A DNA stretch of 36,206 nt from Candidatus Pacearchaeota archaeon (GTDB lineage: Archaea; Nanobdellota; Nanobdellia; Pacearchaeales; GW2011-AR1). Position numbers and translations under genes: made by a program. The stretch is from the NCBI GenBank assembly GCA_017608305.1, contig JAFCGC010000007.1, positions 1-36,206 on the forward strand, in the 5' to 3' direction. The notes under the pieces are model-generated. The model ran no database searches, was not told the origin of the DNA, and saw nothing but the letters and a program-made list of their open reading frames with translations. Shown here piece by piece: positions 13,457 through 21,074 of the stretch; the stretch's first letter is position 1, and each line of letters begins with the position of its first letter.

Positions 13457-14557
13457 TTACTTTAAATCGTCTAACCAAGCTGCATTTTTTGTTAATTTCT
13501 TTTTAAAAAATCTACTTTTGTTTTTTGGATCTTTAGCTTCATTATATTTAAGAAAAATTTCATCTTTTAGAATTCCAAGAATTTCTATTTTTCCTGTTTT
13601 ATGAGCCATACAATATTTGAATCTTTTTGAATGACCATCTAAATTCTTTTTTGCATCTTCAACAATTTTTAACCCTTTTTCTAAAGTAATTTGAAAATGT
13701 TTTTTTACTCTACTCACTGGTCTACATTGAAAAATATAATAAGGATTTATTCCAATTCCAACTAATTTTTTCATTAAATCTTCTAAAATTTTTGAATTGT
13801 CATTAACTCCTTTAAGTAAAACTGTTTGATTATTAATTGCTAATCCTGCATCTTTTAGACATTGTATTGCCCTAATAGACTCTAGAGTTATTTCAGTAGG
13901 ATGATTAAAATGAGTTACAATAAAGATTGGCCTTATTTTTCTAGAATAATCTCTTAAAAGATTTAGCAACTCTTTATCCTGATAAATTCTCCTAGGTAAA
14001 ACAATTGGAACTCTTGAACCAAACCTAATATATTTTAAATGTTTTATTGGAGCAACTTTGTCTAAAAATTGTTTAATAATTTCTGTTTTTAAAACAAGAG
14101 GATCTCCTCCACTAATTAAAACATTATCTATTTCTTTATGTTTTTTTATGTAATCAATTGCTTCATCAAAAATACTGAGAATTTCTTTAGAAGGAAGTCC
14201 AACTAATCTTTTTCTAAAGCAGTGTCTACAATAAGCTGCACACCTATTTGTTGAAAGAATAAGGGCTGTTTCAGGATATTTGTGTTGAAGTCCAACTGTT
14301 TTTGTGTTTTCTGCTTCTCCACTTGTATCATATGAACCAGTTAAATCTAATTCATCAATAGAAGGAACAATAATTTGTCTTATTGGATCTTTTGGATCTT
14401 TTGGATCAATTAAAGAAAGATAATAACGAGTTATCCTAATTGGATGAATTTTTTCAATTTCTTTTAATTGTTTGTATTCCTTAGGACTTAGAGGAATAAA
14501 TTGCTTTAATTCTTCAACTGAATTTACAAAACTTTTGGGATTTATTTGACACACCAT
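13457..14557 (-). CDS. KamA-family radical SAM aminomutase-like protein
   Basis: 366 residues. The radical SAM cluster motif CAAYCRHC (C106, C110, C113) is followed by SGGDP (149-153), which binds SAM, and QCRPVSRVKKHF (277-288). The overall order matches lysine 2,3-aminomutase (about 416 residues), but the glycine-rich PGGGGK motif that holds the PLP lysine is absent. A CMAHKTGKIEILG segment (316-328) stands there, so K320 or K323 may take the role. The substrate is uncertain: beta-lysine formation for osmolytes is one option, but no ablB acetyltransferase or EF-P-type gene is nearby. TATA CTTTTAAG near 14584 gives a leaderless start. Tail to tail with the TtuA-like gene, no gap. Confidence 0.85.
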   Translation of the reverse strand: MVCQINPKSFVNSVEELKQFIPLSPKEYKQLKEIEKIHPIRITRYYLSLIDPKDPKDPIRQIIVPSIDELDLTGSYDTSGEAENTKTVGLQHKYPETALILSTNRCAAYCRHCFRKRLVGLPSKEILSIFDEAIDYIKKHKEIDNVLISGGDPLVLKTEIIKQFLDKVAPIKHLKYIRFGSRVPIVLPRRIYQDKELLNLLRDYSRKIRPIFIVTHFNHPTEITLESIRAIQCLKDAGLAINNQTVLLKGVNDNSKILEDLMKKLVGIGINPYYIFQCRPVSRVKKHFQITLEKGLKIVEDAKKNLDGHSKRFKYCMAHKTGKIEILGILKDEIFLKYNEAKDPKNKSRFFKKKLTKNAAWLDDLK

Positions 14558-14607
14558 AAAAATCCATCGATGAACTTACTTAAAAGTGTTTTGGTTTTAG
14601 ATTTAAA

Positions 14608-14877
14608 TTAATCTTCGTCTTGGAAATCAGGTTTTAATCTTCTATCTTTAGGATCAACTCTTTTTTCTTCTTCATAGTGATCAACTCCTATTTTTCCTCC
14701 AAAATTAGCATTTCTTTTTCCTGAAAAAGGAAATTCTTTATATGTAGAAACACCACATGCTCTTGCTGTTTTATAAAAATAATTGTGAGCATTTCTATAA
14801 TTCCCAACAAATATTTCTCCAGTTGCTTTCAAAAGTATTTTTTCTACAGCATTTTCTTTTCTTTTTTTTGATAACAT
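14608..14877 (-). CDS. Small basic hypothetical protein
   Basis: 89 residues, basic in the first two thirds (KKRKENAVEKILLKATGEIFVGNYRNAHNYFYKTARACG), then a polar glycine-rich stretch and an acidic/basic C-terminus (DPKDRRLKPDFQDED). One cysteine, no membrane segment. The helical N-terminal half could bind nucleic acid, but no family is recognised. It lies between the KamA-like gene and the DUF5652 gene with short gaps; an AT-rich TATA-like stretch lies near 14897-14905. Confidence 0.65.
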   Translation of the reverse strand: MLSKKRKENAVEKILLKATGEIFVGNYRNAHNYFYKTARACGVSTYKEFPFSGKRNANFGGKIGVDHYEEEKRVDPKDRRLKPDFQDED

Positions 14878-14970
14878 TTTGATACCTTATTTATTAAATT
14901 TATTTAGCACAAGAAATGAGTCTCTTATTGACTTCTTATCTTTGCAGGAAATTATAATGAAAAAAGAGAT

Positions 14971-15219
14971 TTATAAATCTTTCTTATTTTTTTTCTTTTT
15001 TTGGGATTTTCCCATTTTTGAAAACACAAAGATGTAAAGTATTGGTAAAATTCCTATTGTGTTAACTAATGCGATCACAATAAACCATATTAGATGTTTA
15101 TTTTGAGCTGATTTCCATAATGCTACTAGCTTCCAAGCAGTTGACCATATCAATAATATTATGACGAGCCAAAAAGGAACACCTAAACTTGTTGCAAGTA
15201 TTGTAAAATAATTATCCAT
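14971..15219 (-). CDS. DUF5652 family small membrane protein
   Basis: 82 residues with two membrane helices (about 14-33 and 43-66) joined by a conserved-looking basic loop (WKSAQNKHLIW), and a lysine-rich tail (69-82). The pattern AWKLVALWKSA...WFIVIALVNTIGILPILYIFVF is that of DUF5652, common in DPANN archaea and candidate phyla bacteria and also resembling the membrane part of phospholipase D-nuclease N-terminal domains. Function unknown. It starts 8 nt after the coiled-coil gene's stop, so the two are probably co-transcribed. Confidence 0.82.
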   Translation of the reverse strand: MDNYFTILATSLGVPFWLVIILLIWSTAWKLVALWKSAQNKHLIWFIVIALVNTIGILPILYIFVFSKMGKSQKKKKNKKDL

Positions 15220-15227
15220 TTATCTCT

Positions 15228-15434
15228 TCAACCTTTTAATTTCTTGATTCTATTTTTTAATCTGAGAACTTCCTTTTCTTTTTTTATTTTATTTTTCAAT
15301 TTTTCTTTATGTTTTTTTAATTTCTTTTTCTCTAGTTCTAAATATTTTTCTGCTTTTTCAAGTCTTTCCAAGTCTTTCTTTAAAAGCTTTAAACATGGGC
15401 TAGAAAGTTCTGATTTTTTAGATTTTTTCTTCAT
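15228..15434 (-). CDS. Lysine-rich short coiled-coil protein
   Basis: 68 residues, about 40 percent lysine, with leucine/isoleucine heptads from about 15 to the end, so a basic single helix or coiled coil. GAGGTAG lies upstream of the ATG at a good ribosome-binding distance. It ends 8 nt before the DUF5652 gene. Such low-complexity frames can be spurious, but the ribosome-binding site and operon spacing support it. The opposite strand also reads open here (phenylalanine-rich) and is regarded as a shadow. Confidence 0.55.
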   Translation of the reverse strand: MKKKSKKSELSSPCLKLLKKDLERLEKAEKYLELEKKKLKKHKEKLKNKIKKEKEVLRLKNRIKKLKG

Positions 15435-15510
15435 TTTCTACCTCTTTTTTATTGTAATAATTAAGGATTTTATATTTTTATAGTTTTTGATTTTGAAATG
15501 TAAACTTATT

Positions 15511-15526
15511 TGACAAGGCCTTGTCA
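15511..15526. promoter_or_regulatory. 16-bp perfect palindrome upstream of the nrd promoter
   Basis: TGACAAGGCCTTGTCA, GC-richer than its surroundings, ends 24 bp before the TATA element of nrdR and lies 77 bp from the divergent coiled-coil gene. A dimeric regulator is the simplest reading. It does not resemble the ACAAT-type NrdR-box-like palindromes further down, so a different protein would be involved. No T-run follows that would suggest a terminator. Confidence 0.5.
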
Positions 15527-15549
15527 CACCTCTAAAATAATCATAAATC

Positions 15550-15557
15550 TTTAAATA
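15550..15557 (+). promoter_or_regulatory. Candidate TATA box of the nrdR-nrdJ operon
   Basis: TTTAAATA predicts transcription from about 15580, leaving a leader of roughly 176 nt before nrdR, in contrast to the leaderless genes around it. A second candidate, TATATA at 15608-15613, would place the start near 15637 and the leader at about 119 nt. The sequence alone does not decide between them. Confidence 0.45.
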
Positions 15558-15580
15558 CTAATTATCTTTTAATAAACAAG

Positions 15581-15630
15581 ATTGTACAATTTATGGTAAT
15601 AAAGAGGTATATACATACAATATATTGTAT
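15581..15630 (+). promoter_or_regulatory. Two NrdR-box-like palindromes
   Basis: A perfect 10-bp palindrome ATTGTACAAT (15581-15590) and a perfect 16-bp palindrome ATACAATATATTGTAT (15615-15630), centres 37 bp apart. The second resembles the bacterial NrdR box, whose core is close to ACAnTATATnTTGT. They lie at and after the first predicted start site, or, for the second box, between the alternative TATA box and its start, so bound NrdR could block transcription. The gene directly downstream encodes NrdR, which makes autoregulation likely. Confidence 0.6.
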
Positions 15631-15643
15631 ATTCATAAACTGT

Positions 15644-15755
15644 TGAGGTTTATCTGGTCCTTGAATGGATCTAAGCTTTGAGGTTTTATCTGAATCCCTC
15701 AGAGGCCACGTGAAAGATTCAGGGATGTTGGATCTAAAACCCGCAGGAGGTTTTA
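15644..15755 (+). ncRNA. Structured nrdR leader with mutually exclusive pairings (candidate switch)
   Basis: TAAAACC (15735-15741) can form a 7-bp hairpin with GGTTTTA (15749-15755), which contains the last two G of the ribosome-binding site AGGAGG and touches the start codon. The same TAAAACC can instead pair with an identical upstream GGTTTTA (15682-15688), enclosing a 7-bp stem CTGAATC/GATTCAG (15690-15696/15716-15722). The leader also has two copies of TGAGGTTT(T)ATCTG (15644, 15679) and of TGGATCTAA (15666, 15729), and a small GGTCC/GGATC hairpin (15656-15671). This is the layout of a translational riboswitch. No ligand is known; B12 or nucleotides would suit the operon. Cobalamin-riboswitch hallmarks are not evident. 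Confidence 0.5.
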
Positions 15756-16193
15756 ATGTTATGTTTATTTTGCGCACACAAGAAAACAAGAGTAACTGAT
15801 AAAAGACCTTCACCTGAAGGGATTCGTAGAAGAAGAGAATGTTTAAAGTGTAAAAAGAGATTTACAACATATGAAAAATATGGTAAAACAGACTTACATG
15901 TTATAAAAAAAGATGGAAAAAGGGAAATATTTGATTTAGATAAACTTGAATCAGGAATTCATAAGGCATTTGAAAAACGCCCTGTATCTCAAGAAAAAAT
16001 TAGTAAAATGATACTTGAGATTGAAGATCAATTAAGGAAAAAAGGGAAAAAAGAAATTAAAAGTACAACAATAGGAGAATTAGTCATGAAAAAAATAAAA
16101 AAATTAGATAATGTAGCTTATATTCGGTTTGCTTCTGTATATAGGGACTTCCAGGATATAAAAGATTTTAAACGTGAATTGAGAGATTTGTAA
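15756..16193 (+). CDS. nrdR: Transcriptional repressor NrdR
   Basis: 145 residues. The zinc ribbon has C3, C6, C29 and C32 (MLCLFC and CLKCKKRF), followed by the basic RRRRECLKCKKRFTTYE DNA-binding region and an ATP-cone domain (about 47-140) that senses ATP/dATP. In bacteria NrdR represses ribonucleotide reductase genes when dATP is high. NrdR is mainly bacterial; its presence upstream of nrdJ in an archaeon suggests past transfer. Start supported by AGGAGG five bases upstream. NrdR-box-like palindromes lie 125-175 bp upstream. It is followed after 1 nt by nrdJ. Confidence 0.93.
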   Translation: MLCLFCAHKKTRVTDKRPSPEGIRRRRECLKCKKRFTTYEKYGKTDLHVIKKDGKREIFDLDKLESGIHKAFEKRPVSQEKISKMILEIEDQLRKKGKKEIKSTTIGELVMKKIKKLDNVAYIRFASVYRDFQDIKDFKRELRDL

Positions 16194-16194
16194 G

Positions 16195-18951
16195 ATGGTG
16201 ACAGAACTTCAATTAGAAAGAGCATTTGAGGGACAAACTTTTGAACAAGCAAAAGATTTAGAAAATATTTTAAAACAAAGATATGAAATTTCTGATTGGG
16301 AATCAGAAAAAGGAAAAGGATATGAAATAATAGATAAAGAAAAAGATAAAAAAATATATTTTAGCCCTAATTCTAGGCTTACTTTAGAAACAAGATATTT
16401 TGAAAAAAATAATAAAAGAAAAGTTTGTGAAAATGCATTGGATTTATTTGCAAGAGTTGCTGTAAATATTGCTGATGCTGATTTAAAGTATGACTCAAAT
16501 AAAGATATTAAACCTGTTGCAGAAGATTTTTTAGAATCAATGGTTTACAAAGAATTTATGCCAAACACTCCAACTTTATGTAATGCTGGAAGAGCACTAC
16601 AACAACTTTCTGCTTGTTTTGTATTACCTGTTGAAGATTATATGGCTACTGATGATATTGGTGAAGATCCTGAAAAACAAGGATCTGGAATTTATGATAC
16701 ACTTAGAAATATGGCTATGATTCATAAAAGTGGTGGAGGAACAGGTTTTAATTTTTCTAATCTAAGGCCAAAAGGAAATTTAATTTCAACTACTTTTGGA
16801 GCCTCAAGTGGACCTATTTCATTTATTAAATCATATGATGGGGCCACAGAAGCAGTTAATCAAGGAGGTTTTAGAAGAGGAGCAAATATGGCAATATTAA
16901 ACTATGATCACCCAGATATTATTGAATTTATTAGTGAAAAAGCTTTAAATCACAATCTAATGAATTTTAATCTTTCAGTAGGAATAGGTGATAAATTTAT
17001 GGAGAAAGTTAAAGAAGATGGTTATTATAATCTTATTAATCCAAAAAATCAAAATACTGTTCCTTTAGAAGAAAGAATTTGGAAAGCAGATAACATTTTG
17101 TGTAAAGGAAATTCTGATTTCAAAAGTATGTTCAGAGAATTAAATCCTTCAATAATTATTTCTGAAGATAAAAAAACAGTTCTTGATGCTTACACAGAGC
17201 AAGAAATAGGAAAAATTTCAGAAAAGGGGGAAGTTTTACTAAGTGCTAGAAAAGTTTTTGATAAAATGGTTAAATATGCTTGGGAGGAAGGGTGTCCAGG
17301 AATTATTTTTAAAGATAGGCTTGAAAAAAATAATACAACCCCTCATATAGCTAAAATTGAAGCTACAAATCCTTGTGGAGAACAACCTCTTCCTGCCTAT
17401 GAGGCTTGTAATTTGGGGGCAGTTAATTTGGCAACTTGTGTAAAAGATGGGGAAGTGAACTATGAAGAAATTAATAGAAGAGTTGAAAAAGGAGTTCATT
17501 TTTTAGATAATGTTATTGATAAGAGTAAATTCCCATTCCAAAAAATATATGGGATGGTTCATGGAAATAGAAGAATTGGATTAGGTATAATGGGTTGGGC
17601 AGAAATGTTAACTCAATTAAAAATTCCTTATGATGATCAAAAAGCTATTTCTCTAGCAAAAAAAGTAATCAGCCATATAACTGAAAAAGGAAGAGAAGTT
17701 TCTGAAAAACTTGCTGAAGAAAGAGGAGTGTTTCCAAATTGGAAAGGAAGCAAATGGGATAAAGAAGGAAAAAAAGTTAGAAATGCTACAATAACTACAA
17801 TAGCTCCAAATGGTACAACAGGAATGATTGCAGATTGTACAGGAGGTATTGAACCTTATTTTAAATTAGCATTTGAAAAAAATTGTATGGATAAAAAGAA
17901 ATTAGTTTATAGAAATGAACTTTTTGTTGAAGAAATTTCTAAAAAATATAAAGGCAAAGAATTAGAAAAAATCCTAAGAGAACTAGATGAGAAAGGGCAA
18001 ATAGGAGATATAGAAAATTTGGATTTGGAATTAAGAAGTAAATATAAAACATCTCATGAGGTATCTCCAGAAAACCATGTAAGAATGCAATCAGCATTTC
18101 AATCAGGAATAGATAATGCTGTTTCTAAAACAGTTAATTTGCCTAATGAAGCCACAATGGACGATGTTAAAAAAATTTACAGAATGGCTTATGATGAAGG
18201 ATGTATAGGGGTTACAATTTTTAGAGATGGTTCTAAAAAAGGGGTTTTAAGTGGTATTGAAAAAAAAGTTGAATTAATTCAGCATAATGTAAATCCAGAT
18301 CAAAGAATGCAAATTAGAGATCAAGCATTAAAATATAGGGTAAAAAGAAATGAAAATAAAGATAGTCTACATGTTACAATAACAAGTGACCTTCATGTTG
18401 ATGATAAAACCAATAAAGCTTATTTTATTCCTACTGAAATATTTCAAGAAAGAGCTCCTTTAGGACATAGTGATACTGTAAGTTTTCAACAATCTGGAAT
18501 AGATAGAACAGAAATATTAAAAGGTCCAAATCCAGATTATGTTAAATTAATTGAAAGGTGGCAATCAGGATCTTCTTCTGAAGAAGAAGGAATAGGTCCA
18601 AGAAAAATAAAATCTAAAGAACATGCAGTGGGATTAATTTTTGAAGATTGTTTGCTTGGAAATGGTGTTGTGAGATATGATGAGAGTATTACTCCTGCTA
18701 AACTTGTTAATGGAGTTAGAAAAAAAGATTTAAGAAAAGTTGAAAGAGAGACAGAAGAGTGGAAAAAAATAATGAGTCAAGTTAGAGTAGTTCATTCTGA
18801 CGAAGAATTAATTGTTAGTGGTAATCACGGAAAACTTGGGAGAAAATTTGTTTGTGAAAGATGTGGTTCAGAAGAATATACCTTTGAAACAGGTTGTAAT
18901 CATCCAAAATGTTTGGGTTGTGGAGAATATGAAGGAGGAGGATGTGGATGA
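16195..18951 (+). CDS. nrdJ: Adenosylcobalamin-dependent ribonucleotide reductase (class II)
   Basis: 918 residues. Core motifs in order: NTPTLCNAGRALQQLSACFVLP (C141 is one of the redox pair), GGGTGFNFS, the active-site NPCGEQPLP (C394, E396), TTIAPNGTTGMIADC and FRDGSKKGVL. The C-terminal part (about 700-918) has the extra domain seen in B12-type enzymes and ends in a cysteine-rich CERCGSEEY...CLGCGEYEGGGCG tail that can re-reduce the active site. No N-terminal ATP-cone is seen. A polar insertion sits at about 290-345. It makes deoxyribonucleotides without oxygen and needs B12, which the cell must import or make. The start is 1 nt after nrdR. dut overlaps its stop. Confidence 0.95.
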   Translation: MVTELQLERAFEGQTFEQAKDLENILKQRYEISDWESEKGKGYEIIDKEKDKKIYFSPNSRLTLETRYFEKNNKRKVCENALDLFARVAVNIADADLKYDSNKDIKPVAEDFLESMVYKEFMPNTPTLCNAGRALQQLSACFVLPVEDYMATDDIGEDPEKQGSGIYDTLRNMAMIHKSGGGTGFNFSNLRPKGNLISTTFGASSGPISFIKSYDGATEAVNQGGFRRGANMAILNYDHPDIIEFISEKALNHNLMNFNLSVGIGDKFMEKVKEDGYYNLINPKNQNTVPLEERIWKADNILCKGNSDFKSMFRELNPSIIISEDKKTVLDAYTEQEIGKISEKGEVLLSARKVFDKMVKYAWEEGCPGIIFKDRLEKNNTTPHIAKIEATNPCGEQPLPAYEACNLGAVNLATCVKDGEVNYEEINRRVEKGVHFLDNVIDKSKFPFQKIYGMVHGNRRIGLGIMGWAEMLTQLKIPYDDQKAISLAKKVISHITEKGREVSEKLAEERGVFPNWKGSKWDKEGKKVRNATITTIAPNGTTGMIADCTGGIEPYFKLAFEKNCMDKKKLVYRNELFVEEISKKYKGKELEKILRELDEKGQIGDIENLDLELRSKYKTSHEVSPENHVRMQSAFQSGIDNAVSKTVNLPNEATMDDVKKIYRMAYDEGCIGVTIFRDGSKKGVLSGIEKKVELIQHNVNPDQRMQIRDQALKYRVKRNENKDSLHVTITSDLHVDDKTNKAYFIPTEIFQERAPLGHSDTVSFQQSGIDRTEILKGPNPDYVKLIERWQSGSSSEEEGIGPRKIKSKEHAVGLIFEDCLLGNGVVRYDESITPAKLVNGVRKKDLRKVERETEEWKKIMSQVRVVHSDEELIVSGNHGKLGRKFVCERCGSEEYTFETGCNHPKCLGCGEYEGGGCG

Positions 18952-19373
18952 TCCTCAAGGTTAAAAAATTACATCCTGATGCTATTGTTCCAAAATATGC
19001 TCATGAAGGAGATGCTGGTTTAGATTTATTTTCAATTGAAGATCTTGAAATTTCACCTGGAGAGAAAAAATTAATCTCTACAGGAATTTCAATTGAAATT
19101 CCAAAAAATTATGTTGGATTGGTTTGGGATAAATCTGGAATGGCTGCAAATCATAATTTACATACTTTAGCGGGAGTAATTGATTCGGGGTATAGGGGTG
19201 AAGTAAAAATTGTTTTAATGAATCTTGGAAAAGAATCTAAACAAATAGAAAAATCACAAAAAATAGCACAGTTACTTATTCAACCAATAGAAACAGCAGG
19301 AATTCAAGAAGTTTTAGAATTATCAGATACTTCTCGCGGAGAAGGTGGTTTTGGAAGTAGTGGATTGAAATAG
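18948..19373 (+). CDS. dut: dUTP diphosphatase, trimeric type
   Basis: 141 residues from the ATG at 18948, overlapping the nrdJ stop as ATGA; an ATG 6 nt upstream is also possible, with GGAGGAGG before it. All five motifs of homotrimeric dUTPase appear: AGLDLFS, DKSGMAAN (Lys in place of the usual Arg of RSG), GVIDSGYRGEV, QLLIQP and the C-terminal GEGGFGSSG. It hydrolyses dUTP to dUMP, keeping uracil out of DNA and feeding ThyA, which is the next gene. Translation is coupled to nrdJ. Confidence 0.94.
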   Translation: MILKVKKLHPDAIVPKYAHEGDAGLDLFSIEDLEISPGEKKLISTGISIEIPKNYVGLVWDKSGMAANHNLHTLAGVIDSGYRGEVKIVLMNLGKESKQIEKSQKIAQLLIQPIETAGIQEVLELSDTSRGEGGFGSSGLK

Positions 19374-19426
19374 ATTTTCTAGAATAATTATATTTATAAT
19401 AAATAAGAGGTAAAGATTTTAATAAA

Positions 19427-20539
19427 ATGGTGAAACAATACCTAGATCACTCAAGGGCAATTTTGTCCTCAAAAGATTCAAGATTTAAATTCAATGAAAG
19501 AAGAGGTCTTGGAAGGATCTTTATTTTTGGTTATCAAAACAGATATGATTTAAGTGAAGGATTTCCTCTTCTTACAACAAAAAAACTACACACTAAATCT
19601 ATAATTCATGAATTAGTTTGGTTTTTAAAAGGAAATACAAATATTAAATATTTAGTTGACAATAAAGTTCATATTTGGGATGATGATTCATTTAACTATA
19701 ACTTAGAGGGAATGGTTAATGGAGGAATATTTCCTGAAAAATTTAAAAAATTTTCAAATGAATGGTACTCAGCAAAAAAAGAGTATGTTAGAAAAATAAA
19801 AGAAGATCCAAAATTTGCTAGAAGGTGGGGAGAGTTAGGGCCTGTTTATGGTGCACAGTGGAGGCATTGGCCAAAATTTGATTCTGTTGATATAACTATG
19901 GATGGGAAAAAGCGTTATGCAAAAGACACTAACGGAATAGATCAAATATCAAGACTCATTGAAGGAATGAAAAAAAGCCCCACTTCATCTAGGCACTTGT
20001 TATCTGCATGGAATCCTGAAGAAGTTCCTCAGATGGCTCTTCCTCCGTGCCACACAATATTTCAACTTAATTCTGAGGAAGAACAATTAGACCTACATCT
20101 TTATCAAAGATCTTGTGATATGTTTTTAGGAGTTCCATTTAATATTGCTAGTTATGCTATGCTTACAACTATTTTTGCAAATGAATTAAATCTAAAACCT
20201 GGAGATTTTGTTCACAGTTTTGGGGATGTTCATTTTTATACTGGAGCAGGAGATAGAGGAAGATGGTATAGAGATAATTTTCATGAACTAAAAAGGAGAA
20301 TGAATGAAGATGGTGCTGGAAAAACATTGGAATGGATCAATAGCAATACTCCTCCAGAGCCTGAAGGAACAGAAGGAATGGACCATGTTACAGGAATATT
20401 AGAGCAATTACAAAGAACCCCAAAACCTCTCCCAAGATTAGAGATTGCAAAAAAACCTTTTGATGAATTAGAGTTTGATGATTTTAAAATCACAGGGTAT
20501 GATGCTCATCCCCACATAAAAAGAGCACTGGCTGTTTAA
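19427..20539 (+). CDS. thyA: Thymidylate synthase ThyA
   Basis: 370 residues, longer than the common 264-316. Folate-type ThyA features: LGRIFIFGYQNRYDLSEGFPLLTTKK near the start, HELVWFLKGNTNIKYL, GPVYGAQWRHW, the nucleophile C208 in LPPCHTIFQ and DMFLGVPFNIASYA. Extra length comes from insertions at about 92-128, as in long ThyA forms, and about 285-325. It methylates dUMP to dTMP, converting methylene-tetrahydrofolate to dihydrofolate, which FolA, starting directly at its stop, reduces. Many archaea use ThyX instead. A TATA-like TTTATAAT at 19393-19400 may start a separate transcript. Confidence 0.95.
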   Translation: MVKQYLDHSRAILSSKDSRFKFNERRGLGRIFIFGYQNRYDLSEGFPLLTTKKLHTKSIIHELVWFLKGNTNIKYLVDNKVHIWDDDSFNYNLEGMVNGGIFPEKFKKFSNEWYSAKKEYVRKIKEDPKFARRWGELGPVYGAQWRHWPKFDSVDITMDGKKRYAKDTNGIDQISRLIEGMKKSPTSSRHLLSAWNPEEVPQMALPPCHTIFQLNSEEEQLDLHLYQRSCDMFLGVPFNIASYAMLTTIFANELNLKPGDFVHSFGDVHFYTGAGDRGRWYRDNFHELKRRMNEDGAGKTLEWINSNTPPEPEGTEGMDHVTGILEQLQRTPKPLPRLEIAKKPFDELEFDDFKITGYDAHPHIKRALAV

Positions 20540-21022
20540 ATGGATTTAACAATAATTGCTGCTGTTTCTGAAAATAATGTTGTTGGAATTAATGGAAAAA
20601 TTCCTTGGAGAATTAAAGAAGATATAATAAGATTTAAGGAACTTACATTAAATCATCCAGTAATAATGGGAAGGAAAACTTATGAATCCATTCCAGGTAA
20701 ATTTCGACCTCTTCCTAGGAGAAAAAATGTTGTTTTATCAAGGAATTTTAAAACTGATGAAAAAATTTATGTTGTTGGAAGTATTAAAGAGGCACTGGAA
20801 TTTGTGAAACAAGAAAATTCTTATGTTATTGGTGGAGAACAAATTTACAAGGCTTTTTTACCTTATGCTAATAAAATGGAATTAACAAGGGTCTTTGAAA
20901 TATATGAGGGGGATTCCTTTTTCCCACATGTAAATTGGGATGAATGGAAAGGAGTGGATCGAAGTCACAATCGTGAGGAAAATGGAATTAAATATGCTTT
21001 TTTAAGTTATGTTAGAAAATAA
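20540..21022 (+). CDS. folA: Dihydrofolate reductase
   Basis: 160 residues, the bacterial chromosomal length. Motifs: IIAAVSENNVVGINGKIPWRIKEDI (nicotinamide and folate region; Asp/Glu position in KEDI), PVIMGRKTYESI, RKNVVLSRN, YVIGGEQIYKAFLPYA and the C-terminal beta strands with DSFFPHV. It reduces dihydrofolate made by ThyA. The gene begins at the base after the thyA stop, so they are coupled. DHFR is rare in archaea outside halophiles and DPANN, and with thyA and nrdR it gives this cluster a bacterial flavour. Confidence 0.95.
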   Translation: MDLTIIAAVSENNVVGINGKIPWRIKEDIIRFKELTLNHPVIMGRKTYESIPGKFRPLPRRKNVVLSRNFKTDEKIYVVGSIKEALEFVKQENSYVIGGEQIYKAFLPYANKMELTRVFEIYEGDSFFPHVNWDEWKGVDRSHNREENGIKYAFLSYVRK

Positions 21023-21074
21023 CAAAAACTTTTATAAACATTAGTAATTCTTAATTCTTAGAGTGGTAGATAAA

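Noticed and set aside
15244-15483. Phenylalanine-rich plus-strand frame of 79 codons
   Set aside because: It is the complement of a lysine-rich coiled-coil gene with a ribosome-binding site and operon context; its composition is typical of a shadow.
15593-15646. 17-codon upstream frame in the nrdR leader
   Set aside because: It starts at an ATG 13 nt after the first predicted start site, but it has no ribosome-binding site, overlaps the palindromes and its peptide has no pattern; kept only as a possibility.
15644-15755. nrdR leader as a classical cobalamin riboswitch
   Set aside because: A segment near 15693-15713 (AATCC...GCCAC.TGA) faintly recalls the cobalamin core, but the B12 box and the rest of the conserved core are not visible and the leader is short. 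I keep it as an unnamed structured leader.
16195-18951. Intein or frameshift in nrdJ
   Set aside because: Intein hosts are common in this family, but motifs run in order with normal spacing and the only insertion (about 290-345) is short and lacks intein ends.
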